From contig WGDB01000114.1 in NCBI GenBank assembly GCA_015493495.1, forward strand, positions 1 to 61,933: DNA of 61,933 nt. The letters run 5' to 3'. This stretch comes from Helicobacteraceae bacterium (GTDB taxonomy: Bacteria; Campylobacterota; Campylobacteria; Campylobacterales; Sulfurimonadaceae). Below the pieces are notes generated by a model that was not told where the DNA came from, made no database searches, and saw only the letters and a program-made list of their open reading frames with translations. Numbering within the stretch: position 1 is the first letter of the stretch; the number at the start of each line of letters is the position of its first letter. Made by a program: the position numbers and the translations under genes. Shown here piece after piece: positions 47,348 to 57,978 of this stretch.

Positions 47348-48514
47348 TTATCTAGAGATGCTTAAACCAAAGCCCACTTGGTTGACTTTTTGATCGTAGT
47401 CTATAAGGCTCTGCCCATAACCTCCAACATTGCCATCAGTGTCGATACCACTGAAAGCTTGCAAGTAGAAAAAGACATTATCACTGATCGGAACAGGATA
47501 ACTCATCTCAAGCTCACCAGTCAAATGTCCCTTGCTAAAACTAGGACGCAGCGTAAGACGAGCCAAAAGTCTTTTATTGATATAACCTAGTTCTACAGAA
47601 CCAGGACCATAATAGTCAACTATATCTGGGTTGTCATCTGTTAGAAGAGGTTCCCCAAACTTATACCAAGCATCAATTTCAGTAAAAAAATTCTTCCACT
47701 GAAAATAGGCTCTGGCATAAATACGATTCCAAGAACGTGACCGTGAACCAGCAATTGGCCCCTTAGGACGTGTACGATTACCATCCGTTACTGGCTGTCC
47801 GTTAGAAGAGTGTTTATAACCAAAAGCCACCCCTTTCAAACCAATACTGTCCAATTTATGAAAAAAAGGAATAGTCACAAAAAGTTCTGGTTTATAGTTG
47901 GTCTCTCTAAAGGGTGCAGAGTCTATAAAAATCTGCCAGTAAGAGGTCTGGGTATAGGCCCCTGTCCACATCTGTCCAAAGCCAAACCAGTTGGTCATAT
48001 AATCTGCTCTTAGAGAGATCTGATACTTTGCTTCCGTATGGATATATGCAACACCATCTGGATTGGTACCACCATCTTCATATTTTGATTCACCTTTAGG
48101 GATCCTATCCGTATAAGAGACAACCGCGTAGTTTGGATAATACGCACGTAGACCAAAGTTACCATTAGCCAATTCTACTAAAGTGCTTGTGGATTCTTGA
48201 TCATCAAGTGGATCAAGGTTGCGGTATATCGTCTCATATACCTGCTTTTTTTTACTATTATTAAGTTCCCATTCCGCTGCTTTTTTATACCAATAAACCG
48301 CAGTCTGTGTCTCCAGTTCTGTAGCTTTTCCATGTTCACACATCCAACCCAATTTGTAAGCAGCTTCAGACTTTTGGTTTTCATTTGCTGATTTAAGATA
48401 ATACGGGTACGCTTTTTTATACTCTTTGTTTTGAAAATATGCTTCAGCTTCATTAAGATAATCGTCTGCATAAAGTGCTGTAAAAATAGAGATAAGTAAC
48501 AATAAGCGCAACAT
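47348..48514 (-). CDS. pldA: Outer-membrane phospholipase A with N-terminal Sel1/TPR repeats
   Basis: FGYKHSSNGQ..SRSRSWNRIYAR matches OMPLA active-site region (YNHQSNG..SRSWNRLYTR); N-term AAYKLGWMCEHGKATELETQTAVYWYKKAAE Sel1; start trimmed to MLRLLL. Confidence 0.85.
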   Translation of the reverse strand: MLRLLLLISIFTALYADDYLNEAEAYFQNKEYKKAYPYYLKSANENQKSEAAYKLGWMCEHGKATELETQTAVYWYKKAAEWELNNSKKKQVYETIYRNLDPLDDQESTSTLVELANGNFGLRAYYPNYAVVSYTDRIPKGESKYEDGGTNPDGVAYIHTEAKYQISLRADYMTNWFGFGQMWTGAYTQTSYWQIFIDSAPFRETNYKPELFVTIPFFHKLDSIGLKGVAFGYKHSSNGQPVTDGNRTRPKGPIAGSRSRSWNRIYARAYFQWKNFFTEIDAWYKFGEPLLTDDNPDIVDYYGPGSVELGYINKRLLARLTLRPSFSKGHLTGELEMSYPVPISDNVFFYLQAFSGIDTDGNVGGYGQSLIDYDQKVNQVGFGLSISR

Positions 48515-48586
48515 CAATATACCTTTGGTAGAAAAACAATATAATGCGGCCATTATAATACAAATCCACTAAAACTAGGAAGATAC

Positions 48587-48904
48587 ATGGACATCGAAAC
48601 GATAGAAAATAGACTCAAGTCTGAGCTGGCAGTTGGACTCTATTTTAGTGCACCAACTTGTAATGTTTGTCATGCGCTTAAGCCCAAACTTCTCACAGCT
48701 TTTGAAGCTAACTTCTCACAGCTCTCTATCATCAGTATTGATATTTCAGAGACTCCTGAGATCGCCTCACACTTTGGTGTCTTTGCCATTCCAACACTTT
48801 TGGTCTACCTTGATGGTAAAGAGTTTTTACGTAAAAGCCGTCATATGAGTGTAGATCAGGTAGTAGAAGAGATCAAACGCCCTTACGACATTATGATCTC
48901 TTAA
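48587..48904 (+). CDS. Thioredoxin-like protein
   Basis: YFSAPTCNVCHALKPKL CxxC; FAIPTLLVYLDGKE cis-Pro. Confidence 0.85.
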   Translation: MDIETIENRLKSELAVGLYFSAPTCNVCHALKPKLLTAFEANFSQLSIISIDISETPEIASHFGVFAIPTLLVYLDGKEFLRKSRHMSVDQVVEEIKRPYDIMIS

Positions 48905-48926
48905 CGGGTATCTCTAAAGATTGAAG

Positions 48927-49685
48927 TTATTTAATAAATGCAAGTAGTGCTGCTGTCACTGCGACATTAAGTGACTCTACCCCGCGTTGCATTGGTATGG
49001 CTAGAGATTTGTTACAAAGTCTAGAGACAGTAGGTGAGACACCCTCACTCTCATTACCTAGGACAAAGATCACCCTCTTACCTGTTTTTACACTGTATAT
49101 ATCATCACTGGCGTGCGAGGATAGGGCATATATCTCACTGGTGTCACCCAGTTTGGCCAAAGGACCTTCTAGAGTCTTACAGTAGAAAATAGGGATTTTA
49201 AAGAGCGTTCCGGCACTCGCTTTGATTACCAAAGGAGAGATCTTGGCACTGCTGTTGGTAGGAAGTAGAATACCATCGATATCTCCAGCCGCAGCAGAAC
49301 GGACGATCATCCCAAGGTTCTGAGGATTCTGAACACCGTCTAAAGCCAAAATACGAAAACTGTCACCTACCGTCTCCTCTAACTTGTCACTTTTTTGATA
49401 GTTAGGGGCGATAATATCTATTGCAACGCCTTGGTCTTGTTTGGCATTTTTAGAGATGCGAGAAAGCTGCTCTTTAGAATGCATCTTGATCTCTACCCCT
49501 CTATGCTCAGCCAGGGCTTTGATATCTAAAATAACACCCTCGTCGCGGTTGCTGCTCGCTAAGTGGAGTTTATGGATCTCAATCTGGTCATCTTCTAATA
49601 TCTCTGTAACAACATTACGCCCATAAAGGGTAATAATACTGTCAAAAAAGGCTTTTTTTTCTAAATACTCTTTCGAATCTTGCAT
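48927..49685 (-). CDS. TrmH/SpoU family RNA 2'-O-methyltransferase
   Basis: LDGVQNPQNLGMIVRSAAAGDIDGILLP; VLGNESEGVSP; LAIPMQRGVESLNVAVTAALL. Confidence 0.92.
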   Translation of the reverse strand: MQDSKEYLEKKAFFDSIITLYGRNVVTEILEDDQIEIHKLHLASSNRDEGVILDIKALAEHRGVEIKMHSKEQLSRISKNAKQDQGVAIDIIAPNYQKSDKLEETVGDSFRILALDGVQNPQNLGMIVRSAAAGDIDGILLPTNSSAKISPLVIKASAGTLFKIPIFYCKTLEGPLAKLGDTSEIYALSSHASDDIYSVKTGKRVIFVLGNESEGVSPTVSRLCNKSLAIPMQRGVESLNVAVTAALLAFIK

Positions 49686-49803
49686 AAATCTACTTCATTT
49701 TTGGATTTCACATTATATCCATATTCTTTTGCTTACTACATTTTCATACTTGTACAAAGCCCAAAGAGAGTTTAGTAAAGTGGATAATGCGCCAATATTG
49801 AAT

Positions 49804-50751
49804 CTAAAAATCTAAACTAAAACCTATACTTAAATTGAGTCCCTCTAAACCATCACCTTTAGAGATACTGGGTTCTATAAAATAACGGTAAATATAGGCA
49901 CTTTTTTCCGGTGTGTTCCAATAAAAACCGAGTCCTGCCGTTCCATAAGCACTGATCTGTGCAACATCTGCCAGATCACCCCAAACATAGTTACCTTTAA
50001 AATAGGGCTCTAACGTAAAACTCATCTCCTCATATTGATAAAGGGGATTGCTCTCATAACCACATATGACAGAGAAAACTGAGGTTTGTGAAGTCAGTGA
50101 AAGCACATCACTCACAACACCCTCAACGACCTCTGGGACCTTAAACTCATTTAACGTATGATAGAGCTTGTAGTTTGATTTTAGAAAGATTTTATGTTTA
50201 TGTATCGTCCGACGATAGACATACTCTGCAAAGAGTTTGTACGAGAAGTTGTCTCTTGCACTTTTATCAAAAAAGCCACTGATATCGTCTTCACTCAGCC
50301 CATCACCTGTTCTTGTACTTACGCCCAAACGAGAGTAGATGATCTCTCCGCCAAAAAGTATCGCTGAATGTGTCCCTAGTTTATGCCTAATCCCTAATCC
50401 TACCCCACCAATATAAGACTGCAGTTGATTATTAATATTCAAAAACGTCCCGTTCACATCAATATCACGGTCATTACGAGTGTCACTGTATCCCATATCA
50501 AAGGTCAAAAAAATGTTACTGTTGTCTGTCAATGGATCAAAGTGATACTGCAAGGGTAAATTGTACATTCGCATTTGTGTACCTGTCTTGGTAAAATTAT
50601 AGACACCCGAACTCAACCCATCTTGCGAGGTAAAGACGATTACAGTATTGGCAGCAGCCAAGTATTGCTCAAGGGCCAGTCCATCTAAGGTACTTTGCGC
50701 TTCAAGCGTGTTAAAGAGCAACATCCATAAAAGTACAATACGTCTCATCAT
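49804..50751 (-). CDS. Outer-membrane beta-barrel protein (possibly solitary autotransporter barrel family)
   Basis: Signal peptide; alternating beta pattern; terminal GFSLDF. Confidence 0.65.
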   Translation of the reverse strand: MMRRIVLLWMLLFNTLEAQSTLDGLALEQYLAAANTVIVFTSQDGLSSGVYNFTKTGTQMRMYNLPLQYHFDPLTDNSNIFLTFDMGYSDTRNDRDIDVNGTFLNINNQLQSYIGGVGLGIRHKLGTHSAILFGGEIIYSRLGVSTRTGDGLSEDDISGFFDKSARDNFSYKLFAEYVYRRTIHKHKIFLKSNYKLYHTLNEFKVPEVVEGVVSDVLSLTSQTSVFSVICGYESNPLYQYEEMSFTLEPYFKGNYVWGDLADVAQISAYGTAGLGFYWNTPEKSAYIYRYFIEPSISKGDGLEGLNLSIGFSLDF

Positions 50752-50781
50752 CTAAAAAAAGGTCCCCTTTCCAAATCTACT

Positions 50782-51966
50782 TTAGTGCTTCTCTATCGAT
50801 TTGGAGAGTTGCCATTTCAGTATAAAGAAACCAGTTATCCCTGAAAGTAGTGATCCTAACAAGATACCGATCCTCTCATCCGTCATATTGATACAGGCAT
50901 CTCCACTACACTCAAACGCCAAGGAACCTATAAAAAGGCTCATTGTAAAGCCTATTCCCCCTAACACAGAGATACCAAAAAGGTGTCCATAGTGCAAAGC
51001 ATCAGGCAGTTTTCCAAGCTTTAGTACAATCGCTAAGAGACTAAAACTAAAAATTCCCACCTGTTTACCAACAAAGAGTCCCAGTGTAATCCCTATGGTG
51101 ATGTTGTCTAAAAAATCTTTACTGCTGACACCGCTAAAGTTCACCCCAGTGTTAACAAAAGCGAAGAGGGGTAAAATCACATAGTTTACAGGGGCATGCA
51201 GAGACTCTTCAAGTTCATGAAAACTCTTGCCATTATTACGAAGAGGGATCAAAAGACCTACTATGACCCCAGCGATCGTTGCATGAACTCCTGATTTCAA
51301 AACCGCTGCCCAAACTATGATACCTATTAAAATATAAGCTGTATTATTGGTCACACCACGCCAATTCATTAGCATCAAAACAGCTATAAAAAATGCAGAG
51401 ACCGCCAATGCAGTGACAGAGACCCCATGCCCAAAAAAAAGCGCGATCACAATGATCGCACCCAGATCATCGATGATCGCCAATGCTAATAAAAAGATCT
51501 TCAGCTCGGCAGGTACACGCTTACCCAAGAGCGAAAGTATCCCCAGGGCAAAAGCGATATCGGTCGCCATAGGAATGGCCCAGCCTTGCATGCCTATAGG
51601 GTCACCCCAGTTAAATACACTATAAACCAATGCCGGAACAAGCATCCCTCCAATAGCAGCAAAGGCAGGAACCACCACTTTAGAGATATGACTTAAACTC
51701 CCATCAAGAACTTCACGCTTGATCTCAAGGCCCACCATAAAAAAGAAGACTGCCATCAGACCATCGTTGACCCATAGTAATAGTGGTTTGGCAATAACAA
51801 ATTCATGGATGCTGATCACAACCGGGATATTCAATAGATCTTTATAAAGAGGGGATAAAGGACTGTTAGAGAGTACCATCGCAAGTATAGTGGCACTGAT
51901 CAATAGCACACCCACTGCGGATTCTGTTTTAAAAAATTTGAGTAAAGATTTTGTTAATACCAACAT
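50782..51966 (-). CDS. nhaA: Na+/H+ antiporter NhaA
   Basis: WVNDGLMAVFFFMVGLEIKREVLDGSL; MATDIAFALGILSLLGKRVP; AIIDDLGAIIVIALF. Confidence 0.96.
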   Translation of the reverse strand: MLVLTKSLLKFFKTESAVGVLLISATILAMVLSNSPLSPLYKDLLNIPVVISIHEFVIAKPLLLWVNDGLMAVFFFMVGLEIKREVLDGSLSHISKVVVPAFAAIGGMLVPALVYSVFNWGDPIGMQGWAIPMATDIAFALGILSLLGKRVPAELKIFLLALAIIDDLGAIIVIALFFGHGVSVTALAVSAFFIAVLMLMNWRGVTNNTAYILIGIIVWAAVLKSGVHATIAGVIVGLLIPLRNNGKSFHELEESLHAPVNYVILPLFAFVNTGVNFSGVSSKDFLDNITIGITLGLFVGKQVGIFSFSLLAIVLKLGKLPDALHYGHLFGISVLGGIGFTMSLFIGSLAFECSGDACINMTDERIGILLGSLLSGITGFFILKWQLSKSIEKH

Positions 51967-52080
51967 ACTATCAATCCTAAGAGATATTTAATCTACCTAA
52001 ATGATACTCTAAATATAGTCAATACATGTAAAAAAAGAAGATACCAACATCAAATGATGCTGATACAAGTGAAAGTCTAT

Positions 52081-53997
52081 TTAAATCTTGGCAATAATCG
52101 CTTCAGCTGTGAATCCAAACTTCTCAAAAAGTTGTCCAGCCGGTGCAGAGGCACCAAAACTGTTCATGTTGATCAGTTCATCAGCAAGCTTATACCACTC
52201 CATACCACGCGCTGCTTCAATCGCAACTGTTTTGGTCCCCGGCTTAATAACTGCATCCATATACGCTTTATCTTGTTCTATGAAAAGATCAAAACAAGGA
52301 ACAGAGACAACATTTGCTTTAGTACCCTTTTCAGCCAACTTGGCAGCCACTTCAAGTGCAAGACCCACTTCAGAACCTGATGCCATAATCGTATAAGCCG
52401 CATCTGCTTCTTCAGCTAGTAAGTAACCACCCTGACGTGCAGTACCAAACTTAGGTGTCTCTAACATCGGTAGTGTTTGACGCGAACAGACAAAGGCAGA
52501 AGGTGATGTTTTCATCTCTAAGGCTTGTTGCCACGCAGCTACATTTTCTGCACCGTCTGCAGGACGCCAAACATAAAAGTTAGGCAGTGCACGAAATTGT
52601 GAAAGCTGCTCTATAGGCTGGTGTGTTGGGCCATCTTCACCTACACCGATACTGTCGTGTGTCCAAACATAGAAGTTCTGGATACCACTTAGTGCCGCAA
52701 TACGTGCTGCTGGCTTTAGGTAATCAGAGAAGACAAAGAATGTCGCTGAAAATGGCATCAATGGACCATAAAGTGCCATCGCATTGACGATAGAAGCCAT
52801 CGCATGTTCACGAATACCAAAGTAGATATTTTTACCCTTAGGGAAGACACCCATATCTTTTAAGTTCGTCTTGTTTGAAGGACTCAGATCAGCAGAACCA
52901 CCAACAAAGCCTGGTATCGCTCTAGCGATTGCATTAAGGACTACACCATTGGTACCACGTGTTGCATCTGCTTTTTCAAACGTTGGCCACTGTATGCGAG
53001 AAAAGTCAGGATTCATGTAAGCATCGAGTGCTTCGTTTTGCTCCATAAGTGGTAATGTCTTAAGAGAGTGATTCCAAGCGCGTTCTGCCAAGTCACCCTC
53101 TTCGATAGCACATCTAAAACGTACCATCACATCTTCAGCAACAAAAAACTTCTTCTCAGGATCAAAACCGGCACCAGCTTTTCCTGCCGCAATAATATCA
53201 TCACCAAGAGGTGCACCATGTGCGTGGTGAGAACCTTCAAGAGGGCCTGCACCCTTGGCCATAATAGTGTTTGCAATGATCAGTACAGGCTTATCTGCTT
53301 TTTTGGCCTGGACCATTGCTGCATCGATCTCGTCATAGTCATGACCATTAACCGAAAGCACTTCCCATCGCTGCGCTTCAAAACGTGCACGAATATCTTC
53401 AGAGATACTCAGTTCTGTTGAACCCTCGATTGTAATACGGTTAGAGTCATAAATACAGATAAGGTTATCAAGACCCATATGGCCAGCAATCGACGCAGCT
53501 TCATAAGAGATGCCCTCTTCCAAGTCGCCATCACCACAAAGGACATAGACATTATGATCAATTACGGCGGCTGTGTCAGAGTTGAGTTGTTCACCCATGT
53601 GCTTGCTCGCCATAGAGAAACCAACTGCGTTAGCCACACCTTGACCTAAAGGACCTGTTGTGATCTCGATCCCTGCTGTATGACCATATTCTGGGTGACC
53701 CGGAGTCTTAGAGTCTAGCTGACGAAAGTTTTTAAGATCTTCTACCTCAAGACCATAACCCCAAAGGTAGTAAAGAGAGTAGATAAGACCTGTCGCATGA
53801 CCACCAGAGAAGACCAGACGGTCACGGTTTAACCAGTCCGGGTTTTTAGGGTTGTGAGAGAGGTGCTCACTTAAGATCACTGCAATATCTGCAAGGCCCA
53901 TCGGTGCACCGGGGTGACCTGAGTTTGCTGCTTGAACCATATCGGCTGCTAAAAAACGGATAGTATCGGCCATCTTTTGGCGCATTACATTTGACAT
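52081..53997 (-). CDS. tkt: Transketolase
   Basis: ANSGHPGAPMGLADIAVIL; GPLGQGVANAVGFSMA; GDGDLEEGISYEA; HDSIGVGEDGPTHQPIEQL. Confidence 0.97.
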   Translation of the reverse strand: MSNVMRQKMADTIRFLAADMVQAANSGHPGAPMGLADIAVILSEHLSHNPKNPDWLNRDRLVFSGGHATGLIYSLYYLWGYGLEVEDLKNFRQLDSKTPGHPEYGHTAGIEITTGPLGQGVANAVGFSMASKHMGEQLNSDTAAVIDHNVYVLCGDGDLEEGISYEAASIAGHMGLDNLICIYDSNRITIEGSTELSISEDIRARFEAQRWEVLSVNGHDYDEIDAAMVQAKKADKPVLIIANTIMAKGAGPLEGSHHAHGAPLGDDIIAAGKAGAGFDPEKKFFVAEDVMVRFRCAIEEGDLAERAWNHSLKTLPLMEQNEALDAYMNPDFSRIQWPTFEKADATRGTNGVVLNAIARAIPGFVGGSADLSPSNKTNLKDMGVFPKGKNIYFGIREHAMASIVNAMALYGPLMPFSATFFVFSDYLKPAARIAALSGIQNFYVWTHDSIGVGEDGPTHQPIEQLSQFRALPNFYVWRPADGAENVAAWQQALEMKTSPSAFVCSRQTLPMLETPKFGTARQGGYLLAEEADAAYTIMASGSEVGLALEVAAKLAEKGTKANVVSVPCFDLFIEQDKAYMDAVIKPGTKTVAIEAARGMEWYKLADELINMNSFGASAPAGQLFEKFGFTAEAIIAKI

Positions 53998-53998
53998 A

Positions 53999-54847
53999 TT
54001 AATCCTTGTGTCTGTTTATATAAGTCGTAAGTATTGGGGAGAGTTCACCTTGTAGACTCTCCTCAAAACTTAAAAGTTGTTCTTCGATCTCAGAAGCCAA
54101 GGAGTTGGCCTCTTGCATCGCTTTTTCTAAACCAAGTAGTGTGACAAAGCTGTTTTTTGCTTCATCATTGTTGGTTGTCTTTCCTGCCTCTTCACTCGTT
54201 TGTGTAACATCCAGGATATCATCTTGTATCTGGAACAGCAGTCCCAGTTTCAAACCGAAATCATAAATAGGCTTTTGCAATGCTTTTTGACCCGCGATAA
54301 TCGCACCCATTTCCAAAGCCGTAGCAATAAGCTTACCTGTTTTGTTAATATGAAGTATTTTAATCTGTTCAATAGTTAAAGGTTGATTCTCAAAGTGACA
54401 GTCGATCGCTTGTCCAAGGACCATACCACCAAGACCACCGTTTTTTGCCAAAGTACGTATAAGTTTTACCCGGGTTGCATCTGAGAAAGGTGCTTCTGAA
54501 AGCACTTCAAAGGCATAGGTGTTAAGCGCATCACCTACTAAAACAGCTGTGACCTCATCATAACGTTTGTGCAGGGTCTCATGACCACGACGCAAGTCGG
54601 CATCATCCATAGCAGGAAGATCGTCATGGATGAGCGAGTAAGTATGAAGAAGTTCGATGGCATAAGCGCCATGATACGCACCCTCAAGCAACAGCGTGTT
54701 ATAGGCTGAGACCACCGCAAGTAAAAGTGCTGGACGGAAACGTTTACCGCCAGCATCAAGCATGGTTGAGAGTGCTAATTCATAGTGAGGATGAAAGCTT
54801 GGTGCAACAGGTCGGTGTGTTGCTATAAACGCTTCAAATACTTGCAT
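53999..54847 (-). CDS. ispA: Polyprenyl synthetase (farnesyl/geranyl diphosphate synthase)
   Basis: LLHTYSLIHDDLPAMDDADLRRG (DDxxxxD) and FQIQDDILD motifs. Confidence 0.92.
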   Translation of the reverse strand: MQVFEAFIATHRPVAPSFHPHYELALSTMLDAGGKRFRPALLLAVVSAYNTLLLEGAYHGAYAIELLHTYSLIHDDLPAMDDADLRRGHETLHKRYDEVTAVLVGDALNTYAFEVLSEAPFSDATRVKLIRTLAKNGGLGGMVLGQAIDCHFENQPLTIEQIKILHINKTGKLIATALEMGAIIAGQKALQKPIYDFGLKLGLLFQIQDDILDVTQTSEEAGKTTNNDEAKNSFVTLLGLEKAMQEANSLASEIEEQLLSFEESLQGELSPILTTYINRHKD

Positions 54848-54883
54848 CTCTATCCTATGTTTTGTCTGCGAAATTTTAACATA

Positions 54884-55489
54884 TTAATAATAAAAATTCA
54901 TGCCCAATTCGACAAGTAGTGAGTGATCGGAGAGGCCAACATTTTGACTCTTTTCTGTATCAAGGTTATAGTTACCCCAGAGACGGTATTTATAGTAAAC
55001 TCCAAGCTGTAACTCTGCGGCACCTGCACGTAAAAAAGTACCGCCGCCAAAAGTGAAACCAACATTGTTAGCCCATGACTGAACATACCCATTAAGAGGC
55101 GCCCAACCATAATCCATACCACCGCGAAGGTACGGTAATGTAGAAGAACCTTTGGAACTGTAAGTTCTGATAACATCAAAGCCAACGCTATATACAAATT
55201 GACTGGTACTACCTTGTTTAACATCATCAGCATCGGTATAACCAAAAATATCGCTGTCCATATAGTCTAAACCAAGATAGATATTAGTACGAAGATCATC
55301 ACCACTGTCTATCCCCACATTGAACTTACCGCCATAGATCACGGGATTAACATCAACATCTACGATTTTGCTGTTTTCTTGTGCGATAAGCCCATAACCA
55401 CTTTCAAGGGTAAAGCCTACATAAGGGCGACTTCCTCCATACAATGCCATAGTCATTAGTAAGAGTGGTATCAACAGGCGAAAGTGCAT
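54884..55489 (-). CDS. Small outer-membrane beta-barrel protein
   Basis: Signal peptide, FTFGGGTFLRAGAAELQLGVYYKYRLW. Confidence 0.7.
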   Translation of the reverse strand: MHFRLLIPLLLMTMALYGGSRPYVGFTLESGYGLIAQENSKIVDVDVNPVIYGGKFNVGIDSGDDLRTNIYLGLDYMDSDIFGYTDADDVKQGSTSQFVYSVGFDVIRTYSSKGSSTLPYLRGGMDYGWAPLNGYVQSWANNVGFTFGGGTFLRAGAAELQLGVYYKYRLWGNYNLDTEKSQNVGLSDHSLLVELGMNFYY

Positions 55490-55589
55490 TAGTAGTCCTC
55501 TTTTTATTTGTGAGTATTATAGCGAAGGGTAACTTGAAAGCGTAGAGAGACTCAGCCTAAACTGAGCATAGAGAGTAAGACAAAATCTA

Positions 55590-55955
55590 TTAGATCTCAT
55601 CCAGAATATGGTCGATGTTATTATCATCGTTTAACAAGACAACACATGGTTTGTAAGTCTCTAGATCTTTTTCATCATAAGTAGCATATGCGACGATAAT
55701 CACTTTATCACCTTTATGTACTTTACGTGCGGCAGCACCATTTAGACAGATGTCACGTTTTCCACGCTCACCTAAAATGATGTATGTTGAAAAACGCTCA
55801 CCATTGTTGATGTTTAAGATCTCAACTTTTTGACCGACACGCATCTTCGATGCTTCTAAAAGTTCTTCGTCGATCGTAATCGAGCCGACATAGTTAAGGT
55901 TGGCATCGGTTACAGTGGCACGGTGAATCTTGCTGTATAACATTTCAATGGTCAT
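55590..55955 (-). CDS. panD: Aspartate 1-decarboxylase
   Basis: [46 protein letters not shown]. Confidence 0.96.
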   Translation of the reverse strand: MTIEMLYSKIHRATVTDANLNYVGSITIDEELLEASKMRVGQKVEILNINNGERFSTYIILGERGKRDICLNGAAARKVHKGDKVIIVAYATYDEKDLETYKPCVVLLNDDNNIDHILDEI

Positions 55956-55966
55956 CGAAACTTTCC

Positions 55967-56341
55967 TTATCTACCCATCTGCTTCATCATGTCCGCAGGT
56001 GTTATCGGTGCATCCCATAACTCATCAGCGATCACAAACTCTTCAACAACATTACCACCGATAATATGCTCATCAATAATACGGTCGATCTTTACTTTGT
56101 CAAGACCTGCATACATTGTATGGCCGGGTTCAACTAACATCACGGGACCCGCATTACAGCGGTTAAGACATGCTGAACGGATAGGTTGTACTGTACCAAT
56201 GATACCTTTTTGCATCAAAGACTGTGCTAAATGTTGAAAAAGATCTTGTGTATCAGGTCTAACACATGATGGTTTTGGCATCCCAGGAGGAGCAGACTGC
56301 TCACATTTGAATATATAAAAGGCTGGCTGTGGTACACCCAT
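55967..56341 (-). CDS. Thioredoxin-fold [2Fe-2S] ferredoxin-like protein
   Basis: [32 protein letters not shown] four-Cys pattern. Confidence 0.82.
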   Translation of the reverse strand: MGVPQPAFYIFKCEQSAPPGMPKPSCVRPDTQDLFQHLAQSLMQKGIIGTVQPIRSACLNRCNAGPVMLVEPGHTMYAGLDKVKIDRIIDEHIIGGNVVEEFVIADELWDAPITPADMMKQMGR

Positions 56342-56547
56342 GTTGTTCTCCAATATGGTAGGTCGAAGCCTACGCTTAAGTAAAATTTGCGCGTATTATA
56401 TCTAAACTCTTCTCTCTATTCTTTAGAGTAATTCATATCACGTTCTATTTAAGGTTGAAAGCCTCTATAATAGTAATAGTTTGGCTCCATCTAAGATGAA
56501 ATTGCCTAAAATGCCATACTTTAATACATTTCTGGAGCAACTGCTAT

Positions 56548-57093
56548 ATGAGAGTTTTACTTCTACTATCTTTTTTATATCTTTCACTTTTTGCAGAAGC
56601 TATGAGCTATATTGGCTTATCCATCGAAGACTCGACAGAGTTTTTTGTGATCAATAGCGAGACACAAGACGCCTCTTCTCCTCAGTACAAACTTAAAGCA
56701 GGTTATGGGGATATTGCTGGGTACACAGTAGAAGCATCGTTTAGCTACATGGATTATGCTACTAATGTGTTTTCAGATAATGATGGTAAGGCACTGATGT
56801 TAGATATCACCTTATATAAGGGGTGGGATCTAGGTTATGACCTCTACCCATATCTCGGTGTTGGTATAGGAATGGGTGAGATGGATGTAGAAAGAGAACT
56901 TGAAAGTTCTCTTAGCTTTAGCAGTTTTAACTTTGGTGGTGGTCTGCGCTATGTCATCAACCACACTTATGATTTTGACATCGGCCTCAACTATAAACTA
57001 CGAACATGGCAGACTATCTCTCTGGTGGCAGACAAGATCAATGTCACCTCACATTTGCTCAATCCCTATATCGGTATTAACGTCCACTTTTAG
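56548..57093 (+). CDS. Small outer-membrane beta-barrel protein
   Basis: Signal peptide; FNFGGGLRYVINHTYDFDIGLNYKLRTW; terminal VHF. Confidence 0.72.
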   Translation: MRVLLLLSFLYLSLFAEAMSYIGLSIEDSTEFFVINSETQDASSPQYKLKAGYGDIAGYTVEASFSYMDYATNVFSDNDGKALMLDITLYKGWDLGYDLYPYLGVGIGMGEMDVERELESSLSFSSFNFGGGLRYVINHTYDFDIGLNYKLRTWQTISLVADKINVTSHLLNPYIGINVHF

Positions 57094-57106
57094 GCAAGGT
57101 ATTTAG

Positions 57107-57820
57107 ATGAAAACATTCCACAACATACTACTCTCTTCAAGTATCTTTGCTTTAATCTTAGGATGTCAAAGCAGTGATGACAAACCACCTCTTGTTCCTG
57201 AGGTCGAAGCGATACAGATCATTGGCTATGATACAACAACTTCACTCTACGCACTTACTGACACTTCAGAAGATACTAATGGGGCTAGCCGTACGGCAAA
57301 ACTTCTAGCGTCTATTATCTACTCAGATGGTCGCAGTGCCACTACTGCTAATGAACTCGATTGGGAAAGTAACAACAGCCGGATTGTTGCGGTCTCTAAC
57401 GGTCTATGTACTGCTCTTGCAAACCATGGCAGTGCCAAGATAAGCGCCTCATATCGTGAAACACTTTATACCAAAAGTGATGAGAGTAAAGTCATTACCA
57501 TCATCCCACTTACAGATGTAAATATTAGTGAAAAAAATAGTGTACTTACCATTAATTACGATAAGAATGGCACAGGACGGGTAGATATTAACGACTCTGG
57601 ACCTTATGAGTTAAGCACTAATGGTCATTTTGAAGATAACCTCAGTATTACAGATATTAGTAGTAACATTATCTGGAGTAGTTCAAACACTACTATTGCT
57701 ACAGTAAGCAGTAGTGGTACTTTAAATGTTGCATTAGACAAAAATGCAACTGTAATCATCAAGACATCCATCTTTAATGAAGTCAATGCAACATTAGAAC
57801 TCAACATTACTGCTCCATAA
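57107..57820 (+). CDS. Lipoprotein with Ig-like (Big_2-like) domains
   Basis: Lipobox LILGC; LDWESNNSRIVAVSN..GSAKISA; IIWSSSNTTIATVSSSGTLNV. Confidence 0.72.
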   Translation: MKTFHNILLSSSIFALILGCQSSDDKPPLVPEVEAIQIIGYDTTTSLYALTDTSEDTNGASRTAKLLASIIYSDGRSATTANELDWESNNSRIVAVSNGLCTALANHGSAKISASYRETLYTKSDESKVITIIPLTDVNISEKNSVLTINYDKNGTGRVDINDSGPYELSTNGHFEDNLSITDISSNIIWSSSNTTIATVSSSGTLNVALDKNATVIIKTSIFNEVNATLELNITAP

Positions 57821-57978
57821 TCGAATCTTTTTATATTGTATTGAAAAGATTTTATTATGGGACTCAAACATTTTTTAGTAATTTATTTATGAAAAAATTT
57901 CAGAAGAAAGTGTATATAAAGAGACCATTTGTAGTGCTACCTTAAAAGAAAGTAGTAGAAGAGGGAAAGGTGTGTGCC

